DNA of 64,000 nucleotides from a virus. The position numbers and the translations under genes are program-made. Position 1 is the stretch's first letter, and every line of letters starts with the position of its first letter. The notes under the pieces are model-generated. The model did no database searches. It was given only the letters and a program-made list of their open reading frames with translations, and had not been told where the DNA came from. Shown here one piece after another: positions 42,224-50,914 of this stretch. The DNA lies in IMG/VR virus record IMGVR_UViG_3300025162_000040, positions 19,588 through 83,587 of that record. The stretch is one strand, 5' to 3'.

Positions 42224-44111
42224 TTTTGCAATGGCGAAGGACTACAACGAGTCGCCAGTAGATGTTTGGACTTTTCTAACTGATAACAGATTCTTGGGTA
42301 AGAGCACAAACAACGGGAAGGCTATTTTTCCGGTGTGGAAGGACGCGCTTACTGAGATCTTTGACGATATGAGCAAGACCACTATTGTTCTTACCGGGTC
42401 AGTTCGTACTGGAAAGTCCACAATTGCTCTGTATGGTCTTGCTTACGTTTTGTACCGGCTTCTTATTTTGAAGAACCCATGGGACTACTTTGGGCTCACT
42501 TCTTCAAGCCGCATGGCTATTATTTTCTTCAACCTCAACAAGACGCTTGGTGGATCAAGGGGGTTTTCAAAGTTGCAGGCTTCACTCATCAAGTCGACTT
42601 GGTTTAGGAGTAAGGCGTCGTATACTTCTCAGACTAAGTACGGGGATACGCTCGTATTCCCTAATGTTGAGTTTCTATTAGCGTCTCCGTACTCCAAAGG
42701 CTACGGTATCGTCGGGTCAGACGTTGTGTCCGGTATTCTGGACGAAGTTGACACCGAGGACGAGTCCCTCACCCAGAAAAGGCGAGTCTTAAACGTCTAC
42801 AACGCTGCTGAGATCCGGTTTAAGACAAGCTTTGCGAGTGAAGGGAACAGCTTGGGTAAGCTCTTCGTCGTATCGTCTAAGATGGACGAGATGTCATTTA
42901 TGGACGCGTTCATTGCCGAGCGCAAGAAGTTTCCTGAGGTAGCTATCTATGACGTTCCTCTGTGGAAGGCACAGCCAGCAATGAAGTATTCAGGAAAGAC
43001 GTTTCCAGTTGCTGTTGGGGACTCGTTTAACCCACCACAGATCCTCAATGACGGGCAGCAGGCGGCCTACGTGGCCAAAGGATATAGCATCATTGATGTT
43101 CCTGTAGAGTTCAAGTCGAACTTTGCAAGCGATCTTATAAGAGCTTTGCGTGAAATTGCAGGTGTTACCGTTGCCGGTGTTAGAAAATCGAAGCTGTTCG
43201 CATCCAGGCAGGACATTTTAACTTGTCTCGACAACACTAAGCAGAATCCAGTAAAGGTTGAGGTGATTGAGACCGGGTTAAACGATCCGAGTGAGTACAT
43301 TAAGTATTTTGACCTAAGCCGGATACGCCTACCTAAGGACAAGCACCGCTTCTTCCACTATGACATTGCGTTCTCTGGAGAGGGTGACGCTTGTGCCTTG
43401 TCTATGGCCGGAGTTAAGGAATGGCGGTCAGTCGACATTCAGAACGAGGACGGGACCTACAGGAAGGACATGGTTCCTATAGTTGAGACAGACTTTTCAG
43501 TCAGGATTAAAGCTAGGCCTGGGGATAGGATACCGTTTCACAAGATCCGTAAGCTTGTGCTGGACATAAGAGCTGCAGGGTACTTTATTGAGCTGTTCAC
43601 AGCGGACTTGAAGAACATGTCTGAGGATACTCAGCAGCTGCTTACTGCCGCGGGAATTACGACAGATGATCTTAGCTTGGACAGAACACTTCAGCCATAC
43701 TTCTCGTTTAGAGACGTTGTTCAGGAAGGTCGTTGGGTATGTCACCACCTTCCTTTGCTAATTACCGAGCTGGATAACCTCGAACATGACAAGATAGAGG
43801 GCAAGATCGACCACCCAGACAGGTTTATCGACAGGGATGCTTCAGGAGAAGAGAAGGTGCTAAAGGGTTCAAAAGACTTGGCCGATGCTACAGCCGGTGC
43901 AGTGCACAACGCCTTAAAGTCTAAGAAGCCTATGAACTTTGACCTTATATCGAAGATGATGGACCGGACGTCCACAAAGGCGCAGGACACAACCGAGAAT
44001 ATATCAAGGCTTACCGAAACTAAGAAGGGCGAGACGATCGTCGGAACAAAGCAGGGAGACACAGTCGACAAGATAAATGACATATTTAAACGGATGCATA
44101 ATCGGGGATAG
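42159..44111 (+). CDS. Large terminase (DNA packaging ATPase/nuclease)
   Basis: Drives DNA into the procapsid. Walker A GSVRTGKST (80-88 from the upstream start), Walker B region ILDEVDTED (about 193-201), and the C-terminal RNase H-like nuclease with HYDIAFSGEGDA (about 400-411) and later acidic residues (LFTADL, GSKDLADA). 650 aa matches tailed-phage terminases. Two starts are possible: ATG 42159 overlapping the previous gene by 65 nt, or ATG 42231, which gives 626 aa and no overlap. Neither has a strong ribosome binding site. Confidence 0.9.
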   Translation: MQSTDRKAQLARTIEGIQTHYDFAMAKDYNESPVDVWTFLTDNRFLGKSTNNGKAIFPVWKDALTEIFDDMSKTTIVLTGSVRTGKSTIALYGLAYVLYRLLILKNPWDYFGLTSSSRMAIIFFNLNKTLGGSRGFSKLQASLIKSTWFRSKASYTSQTKYGDTLVFPNVEFLLASPYSKGYGIVGSDVVSGILDEVDTEDESLTQKRRVLNVYNAAEIRFKTSFASEGNSLGKLFVVSSKMDEMSFMDAFIAERKKFPEVAIYDVPLWKAQPAMKYSGKTFPVAVGDSFNPPQILNDGQQAAYVAKGYSIIDVPVEFKSNFASDLIRALREIAGVTVAGVRKSKLFASRQDILTCLDNTKQNPVKVEVIETGLNDPSEYIKYFDLSRIRLPKDKHRFFHYDIAFSGEGDACALSMAGVKEWRSVDIQNEDGTYRKDMVPIVETDFSVRIKARPGDRIPFHKIRKLVLDIRAAGYFIELFTADLKNMSEDTQQLLTAAGITTDDLSLDRTLQPYFSFRDVVQEGRWVCHHLPLLITELDNLEHDKIEGKIDHPDRFIDRDASGEEKVLKGSKDLADATAGAVHNALKSKKPMNFDLISKMMDRTSTKAQDTTENISRLTETKKGETIVGTKQGDTVDKINDIFKRMHNRG

Positions 44112-44124
44112 TCGAGATACGTGT

Positions 44125-44682
44125 ATGCCTATAGCTGATTTTACAAACTGGACACCGGAGCACTGTAAGAGAGTTATCCACAAGTACCAGGAAACTAGGG
44201 ATGAGAAGTTATTTGATTTGCTTTTGCTTAAATATGACAAGTACTTGGTCAAGCTGGCGTGGAGGTATCGTAACAGGTTGAACGTTTCTCTGGAGGACGT
44301 ATATCACACGGCTATACTTGGGTTTGGAAACGCTATGGCACAGTTTAAGCCAGATGCCCCGGCATTTATAATTATGAAGGTTATCTGCGCGTATGTTAAG
44401 CGTGAAATAGAAGCTAAGTACATTACGATAAAGACGGAGGAGCCTGTGGGGCTCCTGGAGAACGCGCCCGTTGTGACCAGGCCATCTGATGACGCACTCG
44501 AGGCACACTTTATTTTTAATGCTCCGTATCTATCTGTTAAGGAGCGGGAGCTGCTGTCGCTTCGATTTGAAAAAGGTATGTCTTTTTTTGAGATGGGTGA
44601 GGTTATCGGTGTTAGCCGACGGGCTGTTTCCAGGAGATTGGCAAAGGTTATAGCTAAGGTAAAAAATGAGATCGGAAACTAA
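44125..44682 (+). CDS. Sigma-70 family RNA polymerase sigma factor (ECF-like size)
   Basis: 185 aa from ATG 44125, chosen because it lies after the terminase stop; an ATG at 44077 would overlap that gene. Region 2-like sequence (KYLVKLAWRYRNRLNVSLED, ILGFGNAMAQFKPDAPAF) is joined to region 4 with LSVKERELLSLRFEKGMSFF and EVIGVSRRAVSRRLAKVIAK, a clear sigma HTH. It is a candidate for reading the three phage-type promoters at 11.1, 18.3 and 25.5 kb. No anti-sigma was seen nearby. Confidence 0.8.
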   Translation: MPIADFTNWTPEHCKRVIHKYQETRDEKLFDLLLLKYDKYLVKLAWRYRNRLNVSLEDVYHTAILGFGNAMAQFKPDAPAFIIMKVICAYVKREIEAKYITIKTEEPVGLLENAPVVTRPSDDALEAHFIFNAPYLSVKERELLSLRFEKGMSFFEMGEVIGVSRRAVSRRLAKVIAKVKNEIGN

Positions 44683-44701
44683 AAACAAAATAGGGGGTAG
44701 T

Positions 44702-44935
44702 ATGCGAACGTTAATAGGGTTGTCCGTAGTGGCGGTTGGTGTTGCGTTAGGTGTATGGCTTGGGGTATGGGTCATGCTAGTTGGTGGGATAGTTCAGTTA
44801 ATTAACGGAGTTAAGGCAACTCCAGTTAACGCAACGTGGATTGCTTTTGGTATCGCTAGGGTAATGTTTTCAGGGTTTTGTGGGTGGGTTTCTGGGTTGA
44901 TTGGTGTGTCCATCGGAACGGCAATCCTTGCATAG
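44702..44935 (+). CDS. Small membrane protein of 77 aa
   Basis: ATG 44702 follows TAGGGGGTAGT. It is highly hydrophobic with two or three membrane segments (LIGLSVVAVGVALGVWLG, VMLVGGIVQLI, GWVSGLIGVSIGTAILA). Function unknown. A start at 44666 would overlap the sigma gene and is less likely. Confidence 0.6.
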   Translation: MRTLIGLSVVAVGVALGVWLGVWVMLVGGIVQLINGVKATPVNATWIAFGIARVMFSGFCGWVSGLIGVSIGTAILA

Positions 44936-44943
44936 GTACTGAC

Positions 44944-45579
44944 ATGACACGGATAGTAACAATATCTGACACGCACGGGTTGCACACTCACGTTGAGGTT
45001 CCAGACGGGGATATTCTGGTTCATGCCGGGGATGTCACTATGGATGGCTCATTCAAGAGCTTTATAAACTTCCTAGCGTGGTTTAAGAAGCAGCCACATA
45101 AGCACAAGGTGTTCATTGCCGGAAATCATGACGAGGTACTTGAGAAGGGCTTTGGCACTGTAGAGGGGCTTATAGTAGAGTCCGGGTGTGTGTACTTGGA
45201 GAACACAGGCTGTGTGTTGGATGGTTTAAAGTTTTGGGGGTCTCCGATGACACCTAGGTTCATGTACTGGCACTTTATGGAGGACAGGGACAAGATAGGA
45301 AGGTACTGGGAGGGGATACAGAAGGGGTTGGATGTTTTGGTAACACACGGACCTCCTTACAAAATACGCGACTACGTAATGCACACCTATGGAGACCACC
45401 ACGTTGGTTGTAAGGCATTGCTTAGTAAGATACAAGAAGTAAGTCCGCGTGTCCACGTGTTCGGGCACATTCATAGGGGGTTTGGTGAGGAGAAGATAGG
45501 AGACACCAGGTTTGTTAATGCGTCTGTATGTACCGAGGACTACGAGCCGAAGTACAGGGCAATGATGTTAGATCTATAG
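44944..45579 (+). CDS. Calcineurin-like phosphoesterase
   Basis: 211 aa from ATG 44944. Motifs: ISDTHGLH (Asp/His), ILVHAGDVT, FIAGNHDE, LVTHGPPY and VFGHIHRGFG, the full metallophosphoesterase set and close in order to Rv0805/MPPED-type enzymes. Substrate unknown (cyclic nucleotides or other phosphodiesters are possible). The third phosphoesterase in the window after 29187 and 35073. Confidence 0.85.
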   Translation: MTRIVTISDTHGLHTHVEVPDGDILVHAGDVTMDGSFKSFINFLAWFKKQPHKHKVFIAGNHDEVLEKGFGTVEGLIVESGCVYLENTGCVLDGLKFWGSPMTPRFMYWHFMEDRDKIGRYWEGIQKGLDVLVTHGPPYKIRDYVMHTYGDHHVGCKALLSKIQEVSPRVHVFGHIHRGFGEEKIGDTRFVNASVCTEDYEPKYRAMMLDL

Positions 45580-45591
45580 GATGATGTACCC

Positions 45592-45681
45592 ATGATAAAA
45601 CTGATTGTAGGTGTTGTGCTCTACCTCTTAGTGGTATTTTGCATAATAAGAGTTTTCGGATACGGCATCAAGGACAACTGA
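45592..45681 (+). CDS. Tiny membrane protein of 29 aa
   Basis: One helix (LIVGVVLYLLVVFCIIRVF) with a short polar end. Spaced 12 nt from the previous stop and overlapping the next start by 1 nt (TGATG). Small size limits certainty. Confidence 0.45.
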   Translation: MIKLIVGVVLYLLVVFCIIRVFGYGIKDN

Positions 45682-45776
45682 TGTCAGGCGGGGATGGAGC
45701 AGAATTGGATAGGCTTGTGATCAGAGTGTGCATTGCAGTTACACTATTTATGGTACTGCTCCTGATAATGTCGTAA
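45681..45776 (+). CDS. Tiny membrane protein of 31 aa
   Basis: Starts in the stop of the previous ORF (TGATG). Acidic N-terminus, then one membrane helix (VCIAVTLFMVLLLIM) near the C-terminus. The pairing with the previous ORF suggests a two-component small membrane pair, but function is unknown. Confidence 0.45.
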   Translation: MSGGDGAELDRLVIRVCIAVTLFMVLLLIMS

Positions 45777-45794
45777 GTAAAACTAAGTCATAGA

Positions 45795-45809
45795 CCACGG
45801 ACACCGTGG
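45795..45809 (+). promoter_or_regulatory. Hairpin at the ribosome binding site of the RNR gene
   Basis: CCACGG (45795-45800), loop ACA, CCGTGG (45804-45809). It ends within GTGGAGAAGGA, the ribosome binding region of the RNR gene at 45817, so it may limit initiation or serve as a translational operator. It is a 6-bp hairpin only; the role is inference. Confidence 0.45.
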
Positions 45810-45816
45810 AGAAGGA

Positions 45817-47745
45817 ATGAGACAGATGACTGACAAGATAATTACTGACGGGTTCTTAGCCAAATACAAAGACAAGACCCCGCCATTTGGGTTTAATGGT
45901 CTTGGATATGTTGTATACAAAAGGACATATAGTCGTATTAATCCGGACGGAAGTAACGAGGAGTGGTATGAGACCGTTGCACGTTGTATCAACGGGGCTC
46001 AGGAGATCGGTGCTGGCTATACAAAAGATGAGGCGGAACGGCTATTTGATCACATGTTTAATCTTAGATGTAATATGGCCGGCCGAATGCTTTGGCAACT
46101 TGGGACTTCCGGTATAAAGAGGTACGGAGGCAACGGCCTTTTGAATTGCTGGTTTGTGCAGATGAACGAGCCAGAGGACTTCTGTTTTTTGTTTGAGAAT
46201 TTGATGCTTGGCGGAGGAGTTGGGTTTTCTGTAAGCCGCGAAGATGTTTATGAGCTTCCTAAGGTTCAGGAAGGGGTAAAGATTACTCATTTAAACACAA
46301 AGGACGCCGACTTCATTGTACCGGATAGTCGCGAGGGATGGGTAGCGTTGTTGCGTCGCTTGCTCAAGTCTTTCTTTGTAACGGGACGTTCCTTTAGCTA
46401 CTCAACCATAATCGTTCGCGGGTACGGAGAGAAGATTCAGGGCTTCGGAGGCACTGCGTCAGGACCGGGTATTCTTGTTGAGGGGATAGCAAACATAACG
46501 AAGACACTTCAGTCGAGGGAGGGTAAAAAGCTCCGGTCGATCGATGTGCTCGATGTGTGTAACATCATTGGGAGCATCGTTGTATCCGGGAACATTCGTA
46601 GATCCGCTCAGATCGCATTGGGCGACCCGGATGATTACCTCTTTATCCGTGCAAAGAGGTGGGACTTGGGGCACATCCCTAACTGGAGAGCTCTTTCCAA
46701 CAATACCATCTTTGCTGATGACTACACTCATATCACAAACGACGTGTGGGAAGGGTACCACGGTAATGGGGAGCCCTACGGGCTCTTTAATGTGAAGCTC
46801 GCTCAGAGGATCGGGCGCGTGGGTGAGCATCGCAAGGACAACTGCCAGGGGGTCAACCCATGTGCTGAGATTGCACTGGCTGACAAGGAGTGCTGCAACC
46901 TGTCTGAGTTGTATCTAAATAATGTCCAGTCTAAAGAGGAACTGATTGACTGCGCAAAGCTTCTATACAAGGCGCAGAAAGCGGTCTGCAACCTTAACTT
47001 TATCCATGAGGAGACAAATAAGATCGTCCATAAGAACATGCGTATTGGAGTTGGGTGCACGGGCATCTGCCAGTCATTTCACAAGCTCGAGTGGCTAAAT
47101 GAAGCATACAAGGCTCTTCGAGTGTTTGACAAGGAGTGGAGTAAGAAGCAGGGGTATAACGAGAGCATTAAGCTCACTACAGTTAAGCCTAGCGGCACTT
47201 TGAGCCTTCTCGCAGGAGCTACTCCCGGTATTCACCCGGCCTATAGCAGGTATTACATTAGGCGCGTACGCATGTCCTCAGATGATAAGTTGATCGATGT
47301 GTGCAAGAAGCGAGGATACAAGGTTGACTACGTATCGAACTTTGATGGGACAGTTGATCACGCGACTATGGTAGTTGAGTTTCCATGCTTTGCCGGGAAT
47401 GACGTTATGCTCGCAAAGGACATGACAGCCATCAAGCAGCTGGATCTCGTAAAGCAGATGCAGACCGTGTGGGCCGATAATGCTGTAAGTGTCACGGTGT
47501 ACTACAAGAAAGAGGAGATCCCGGAAATAAAGAAGTGGCTTAAGGAGCATTACAAAGAGAACATTAAGAGCGTCAGTTTCTTATTGCACAGCGAGCATGG
47601 GTTTGATCAGGCGCCTTACGAAGAGATAACGGAAGACAGGTATAAGGAGCTTATTGCCGGGCTCAAGGATATAACAAAGACAAATATCGGTACTGAGGAC
47701 TTGAACGTGGAAGAATGCTCAAAGGGAGTTTGCCCAATCAAATGA
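45817..47745 (+). CDS. nrdJ: Adenosylcobalamin-dependent (class II) ribonucleotide reductase
   Basis: 642 aa. Reduces ribonucleotides with a thiyl radical generated from coenzyme B12, so no second subunit is needed. Seen: NCWFV with Cys111, NPCAE with the thiyl Cys349 and Glu351, a following Cys pair (KECCNLSE), GTLSLLAGATPGIHP, and a C-terminal redox pair Cys634/Cys639 (ECSKGVCPIK). The monomeric form resembles the Lactobacillus type. Class II enzymes work with or without oxygen. The start may be ATG 45817 or 45826. Confidence 0.92.
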   Translation: MRQMTDKIITDGFLAKYKDKTPPFGFNGLGYVVYKRTYSRINPDGSNEEWYETVARCINGAQEIGAGYTKDEAERLFDHMFNLRCNMAGRMLWQLGTSGIKRYGGNGLLNCWFVQMNEPEDFCFLFENLMLGGGVGFSVSREDVYELPKVQEGVKITHLNTKDADFIVPDSREGWVALLRRLLKSFFVTGRSFSYSTIIVRGYGEKIQGFGGTASGPGILVEGIANITKTLQSREGKKLRSIDVLDVCNIIGSIVVSGNIRRSAQIALGDPDDYLFIRAKRWDLGHIPNWRALSNNTIFADDYTHITNDVWEGYHGNGEPYGLFNVKLAQRIGRVGEHRKDNCQGVNPCAEIALADKECCNLSELYLNNVQSKEELIDCAKLLYKAQKAVCNLNFIHEETNKIVHKNMRIGVGCTGICQSFHKLEWLNEAYKALRVFDKEWSKKQGYNESIKLTTVKPSGTLSLLAGATPGIHPAYSRYYIRRVRMSSDDKLIDVCKKRGYKVDYVSNFDGTVDHATMVVEFPCFAGNDVMLAKDMTAIKQLDLVKQMQTVWADNAVSVTVYYKKEEIPEIKKWLKEHYKENIKSVSFLLHSEHGFDQAPYEEITEDRYKELIAGLKDITKTNIGTEDLNVEECSKGVCPIK

Positions 47746-48011
47746 AAAAGACTAGGCAGCTAAAGGTAGGTGAGTTGGTTGTGCTTGTGGGGTGCCCGTT
47801 TGACGAGCAGATCCCCGGGGAGGCAATGAAATACGCCTGTTTAAAGAGTGAGGTAATGAAAGTTTTAGAGACACGAAAGGTTTCGTTTGAAGGCACCTCA
47901 GGTCAGTGGATTAAGGTAAGTAAGATCAGCGGATGGATTGATAAGGCGTGGTTCACGCCAGTTATAAGTCGCCAAAAGAGGTCTTCCGGTGGCACTTCTG
48001 GCGAGGTATAG
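47742..48011 (+). CDS. Hypothetical protein of 89 aa
   Basis: ATG overlaps the RNR stop (ATGA). Probably beta-rich (KVGELVVLVGCPFDEQIPGE, GTSGQWIKVSKISGWIDKAW), like a small SH3/KOW-type fold. No family recognised. Confidence 0.6.
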   Translation: MKKTRQLKVGELVVLVGCPFDEQIPGEAMKYACLKSEVMKVLETRKVSFEGTSGQWIKVSKISGWIDKAWFTPVISRQKRSSGGTSGEV

Positions 48012-48197
48012 ATGAGTACAGGAGACATTCCAATGTGCCCAATTTGTAGGCGGTATATGTACCCTCAAGAGACCCACTCGCACACGGCAGCTGAGATGTG
48101 CCCGTTCTTCAGCCGCGTAGCAGAACTTTCACAGAAGCCGTTAGAAGACATTATGAATCGCAGAAAAGAAGGGCCAACCGGAATGGTGCTGGATTAG
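48012..48197 (+). CDS. Small zinc-binding protein of 61 aa
   Basis: ATG directly after the previous stop. MCPICRRYMYPQETHSHTAA then MCPFF gives Cys/His ligands for one zinc. Part of a run of small zinc-containing genes. Function unknown. Confidence 0.6.
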   Translation: MSTGDIPMCPICRRYMYPQETHSHTAAEMCPFFSRVAELSQKPLEDIMNRRKEGPTGMVLD

Positions 48198-48201
48198 AGT
48201 T

Positions 48202-48468
48202 ATGGGCTACCGAAAGCTGGAAATTCCTAAATGTCGCGTTGGAGAGCTCAAGGAGCCTGAGAGAACTGTCATGATGAATCTTATCGAGCTGTTTTGTGAC
48301 ACATACGGATTTTACGAATATCTTAGGCTTCCTAAGGAGGCTACCGAGACTGCACTGATGCAGCTTATAGATACAGGAATGCTTAAGGTTTTCTCAGATG
48401 GTAATGAGTTCTGGCTTGAGGCATACAACGTTGACACAGAGTCTTACGAGACGAAGGGTGAGATATGA
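48202..48468 (+). CDS. Hypothetical protein of 88 aa
   Basis: Helical, possibly a winged-helix fold (LKEPERTVMMNLIELFCDTY; LRLPKEATETALMQLIDTG). The last codons overlap the next gene by 4 nt. Function unknown. Confidence 0.6.
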   Translation: MGYRKLEIPKCRVGELKEPERTVMMNLIELFCDTYGFYEYLRLPKEATETALMQLIDTGMLKVFSDGNEFWLEAYNVDTESYETKGEI

Positions 48469-48644
48469 AATACGGAATGACGGATGTCGGGGCTTATGTG
48501 CAGTTGTATGGGAGTAATGTTAGATTCGTGAGTCACTACAAGGACTTTTTGGATGTCTTGTGGAGGAAGTACGAGGAGTCTGATTTTGGTGTTCCGGGAT
48601 CCCCAGTAAAACGGTACGGCAACAGGAAAGGTTGTAAATCATGA
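48465..48644 (+). CDS. Small basic protein of 59 aa
   Basis: ATG overlaps the previous stop (ATGA) and the next start overlaps its own stop, so the chain of overlaps supports it. Alpha/beta N-terminus, basic C-terminus (KRYGNRKGCKS). Function unknown. Confidence 0.5.
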   Translation: MKYGMTDVGAYVQLYGSNVRFVSHYKDFLDVLWRKYEESDFGVPGSPVKRYGNRKGCKS

Positions 48645-49231
48645 ACGTAGATAACAATCTTCACATGACAAATGTCTCCTGGCAGACGGAGTTCATACGT
48701 AAGAAGTTTAGTGAGCAGATCAAGAGGGTCGGGGCGTTTGTCATTGACTGCAATGAGCCTAACTGGGATAGCTACAACGCTGAAGAGGTCAGTGTTAAGA
48801 CGCTGAAGTTCGCGGCTAATGTTCTTCTTGAGTTGTGCGGTTGGTGCATGGATAACCTCGGGTTCTTTAACAACAGGAGTTTTGAGATCTTTACGTGTCC
48901 TTCATGTAACGGCGAGGTTCATGTAGAGTTTAACTACGACAACAATTTCGAGATAGACATATACGCTAAGCATGGTGAGCCCATTCACTGTTATTTTCAT
49001 CCGCAGTACCGGATCAGGCTTGACGGGACCAGGACGATCGCCGACAGGGACTTCCCGCTCGTTTTTTCTAAGGATGATCTCGAGATCGTGTGCGACTTGA
49101 AAGATCTTAGGGGCTTCTTAAACGAAGGGTTTTATGACCACAAGTGGAAGTTTGAAGAGGACTATTTTCCAAAAGAGACGCGTATGAAGGACGCCGGCCT
49201 TGCAGACCAGCAGAAGGAGGCTGTGGCATGA
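48641..49231 (+). CDS. Hypothetical protein of 196 aa
   Basis: Contains CNEPNWDSYNAEEVSVKTLK, a pattern met in many bacterial and phage uncharacterised proteins, and a central CPSCNGEVHVEF zinc-type cluster. The later part is beta-rich. Overlaps both neighbours by 4 nt. Function unknown. Confidence 0.6.
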   Translation: MNVDNNLHMTNVSWQTEFIRKKFSEQIKRVGAFVIDCNEPNWDSYNAEEVSVKTLKFAANVLLELCGWCMDNLGFFNNRSFEIFTCPSCNGEVHVEFNYDNNFEIDIYAKHGEPIHCYFHPQYRIRLDGTRTIADRDFPLVFSKDDLEIVCDLKDLRGFLNEGFYDHKWKFEEDYFPKETRMKDAGLADQQKEAVA

Positions 49232-49725
49232 AAAGCAACTACGAAGATATCTATATGGCGGCTTCTGAGGGGAAGCTTCTGGAGCCGGTTTGGTTTGACG
49301 AGAATGGGTGCCCGAGGTTCGCTGTGTTCACTCCGGAGCTCTGCCCTGACATCTACGCCCAGGAAGTGATTCTGCTTGAGATTGCCTGCCAGGATTGCCA
49401 TAAGAAGTTCCTGGTTCAGATGTCTAACTGGGCATGGAAGAGAGTGGAGTGTAGCTTCGCGAGGAGGATGTCCCAGTACGTCAAGGACAAGAAGTTAGGG
49501 GTATGGTCACCACTCCACTACGGGGATCCGCCGAACCACGGATGCATAGGGGATACGATGAACTGCTATGACCTGAGGGTTGTGGAGTTTTGGGACAAAT
49601 CCTGGGAGAGAGACAACACCTGGCTGAGACACCCAGAGTTTGAGGTTCAGCTGATGAAAGAGGAGGACTACGAGGACGATAAGGGAGATGAGTTGGACTA
49701 TAGGGCGAGTGAAAATGAAGGATAA
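49228..49725 (+). CDS. Hypothetical protein of 165 aa with cysteine cluster
   Basis: Segment LEIACQDCHKKFLVQM and the later YGDPPNHGCIGDTMNCYDLR suggest a zinc ribbon split across the chain (CxxC and C...C). The WxxWxR-rich C-terminus is acidic. Similar HGCxGDTMNC patterns occur in uncharacterised phage proteins. Function unknown. Confidence 0.6.
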   Translation: MKSNYEDIYMAASEGKLLEPVWFDENGCPRFAVFTPELCPDIYAQEVILLEIACQDCHKKFLVQMSNWAWKRVECSFARRMSQYVKDKKLGVWSPLHYGDPPNHGCIGDTMNCYDLRVVEFWDKSWERDNTWLRHPEFEVQLMKEEDYEDDKGDELDYRASENEG

Positions 49726-49891
49726 GTGCAAGCTGTGTGACAAGGTAAGGCGTGGTAAATGGGCATTGCTCTTCAGTCCCCCAATCATATCAGGGAGGAC
49801 TATGGGAAGTGGTGTTTGGAAGCACCATATATGCCCCAGCTGTTATGAGGGTATCCTAACAAGTAAGAGAGGGCACAGGGATGTAAAATGA
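49715..49891 (+). CDS. Small zinc-ribbon protein of 58 aa
   Basis: ATG 49715 is preferred over 49688; it overlaps the previous gene by 11 nt. CKLCDKVRRGKWALLF and ICPSCYEG form a C4 zinc ribbon. Function unknown. Confidence 0.6.
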   Translation: MKDKCKLCDKVRRGKWALLFSPPIISGRTMGSGVWKHHICPSCYEGILTSKRGHRDVK

Positions 49892-50100
49892 GAATAGCCG
49901 GCGTAGCAAGGATGCACGAGTTTTGGGGCCGTTGTATGGATACGTTGAACGAGCAGATATCACCACTGGAACAGGAGGAATCGAAGAAGTTGGCTATACA
50001 AGCTGTTCAGAGGACGTTACGGTCGTACCTTGATGATAAAGATGGTAAGAAGATAGTTCTTGATATAGTCGCGTATTGCCGGCTAAAGGACGACATGTGA
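49888..50100 (+). CDS. Small helical protein of 70 aa
   Basis: ATG overlaps the previous stop (ATGA). Mostly helical (EQEESKKLAIQAVQRTLRSY). It overlaps the next GTG start by 4 nt. Function unknown. Confidence 0.6.
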   Translation: MRIAGVARMHEFWGRCMDTLNEQISPLEQEESKKLAIQAVQRTLRSYLDDKDGKKIVLDIVAYCRLKDDM

Positions 50101-50366
50101 ACCTTTCAAGCGTTTGTGACAGATGCGGAGGAAGTCCGGAGCCGTTTGAGTGTGATAACGAGGACGGCAGCTTAGGGTACGAGACAGCCTACTATCACAT
50201 AGTTTCTAAGGGGTACCAGGATCCAACTACTCTTATGAGCAGCGGCGCCATAATGTTCAAGGTCGCGGTCATAAAAGAGCACCCGGTCCTTGAAGACGAG
50301 AAGTTTATATGTGCCTGTTGCTTCGATGAACTGTTTGAGGAAGAAGACGAGGACGACGAGTACTAG
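50097..50366 (+). CDS. Zinc-site protein of 89 aa
   Basis: GTG start overlapping the previous stop (GTGA). CDRCGGSPEPFEC near the start and CACCFDELFE near the end can form one zinc ribbon. It ends in an acidic tail (FEEEDEDDEY). The last gene before the terminator. Confidence 0.65.
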   Translation: MNLSSVCDRCGGSPEPFECDNEDGSLGYETAYYHIVSKGYQDPTTLMSSGAIMFKVAVIKEHPVLEDEKFICACCFDELFEEEDEDDEY

Positions 50367-50668
50367 GGGCCACCACCCAACGCAAGACAGCACTCATAAT
50401 ACTTACGTCAGTACCTGTGCAAGACTTATTAAAACAATTTAGCTTTACCCCACGAAGCCGGTATCAGGGTATCTTTCCTGGTGCCGGCTTTTTCTTTGCC
50501 ATTAAGTTTTTTTAACTATTTTTTATAAAAACGTACCATCTTTTTTGTCCGCCGTTATACTTATTTGGTAAGAGTAGTTATGCGAAGATTAGTTTTCTAA
50601 GGCTTTTTAAGTGAAAACAGTGAGAAAAGGGCTCTTTTGGCCTTTATAAATGGTTTAAGAGAAGTAAC
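50367..50668 (+). other. Intergenic region with terminator and a possible promoter
   Basis: 302 nt with no gene. Beyond the terminator it is A/T-rich, with CCGTTATACTT at 50553-50563. That -10-like element (TATACT) resembles the CCGTAATATA of the phage promoters, but the upstream block differs. A promoter for the portal operon is likely here, though the exact site is not sure. Confidence 0.5.
50455..50493 (+). terminator. Rho-independent terminator
   Basis: A 14-bp stem: AAGCCGG (50455-50461) with CCGGCTT (50484-50490), continued by TATCAGG (50462-50468) with CCTGGTG (50477-50483, two G-U pairs), loop GTATCTTT, then a T-rich tail (TTTTTC). This is the strongest intrinsic terminator in the window and separates the metabolic block from the portal block. 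Confidence 0.9.
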
Positions 50669-50899
50669 GTGATCCGGCCGAATATTGACGAGTTAACGAA
50701 GCAACTTAACCAGGCAAGGCTCAAGGTAGCGGGTAAGTCTTACTTGTACGTAGACGAGTGCGATACCTGCGGAGCACCAATAGTCAAGTCCTACCAGCAG
50801 GGAAGGCCACGCAGCATGTGTAAGGAGTGCGTGGAAGCGGCTAAGGTGGCACGTAAGTGGGCAAGGAAGCAAGCACGCATTGAACAACTGACACAATAG
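50669..50899 (+). CDS. Small zinc-ribbon protein before portal
   Basis: GTG start; 76 aa. CDTCGAPI and CKECVE (Cys29, Cys32, Cys48, Cys51 approximately) form a C4 zinc ribbon, followed by a basic helix (RKWARKQARIEQLTQ). Function unknown; it may act with the portal or in packaging. Confidence 0.65.
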   Translation: MIRPNIDELTKQLNQARLKVAGKSYLYVDECDTCGAPIVKSYQQGRPRSMCKECVEAAKVARKWARKQARIEQLTQ

Positions 50900-50914
50900 G
50901 GAGCCCCCAAGAAG

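Noticed and set aside
45795-45816. Cobalamin riboswitch before the B12-dependent RNR
   Set aside because: Only 41 nt of leader with a 6-bp hairpin; the B12 box and the required size are absent.
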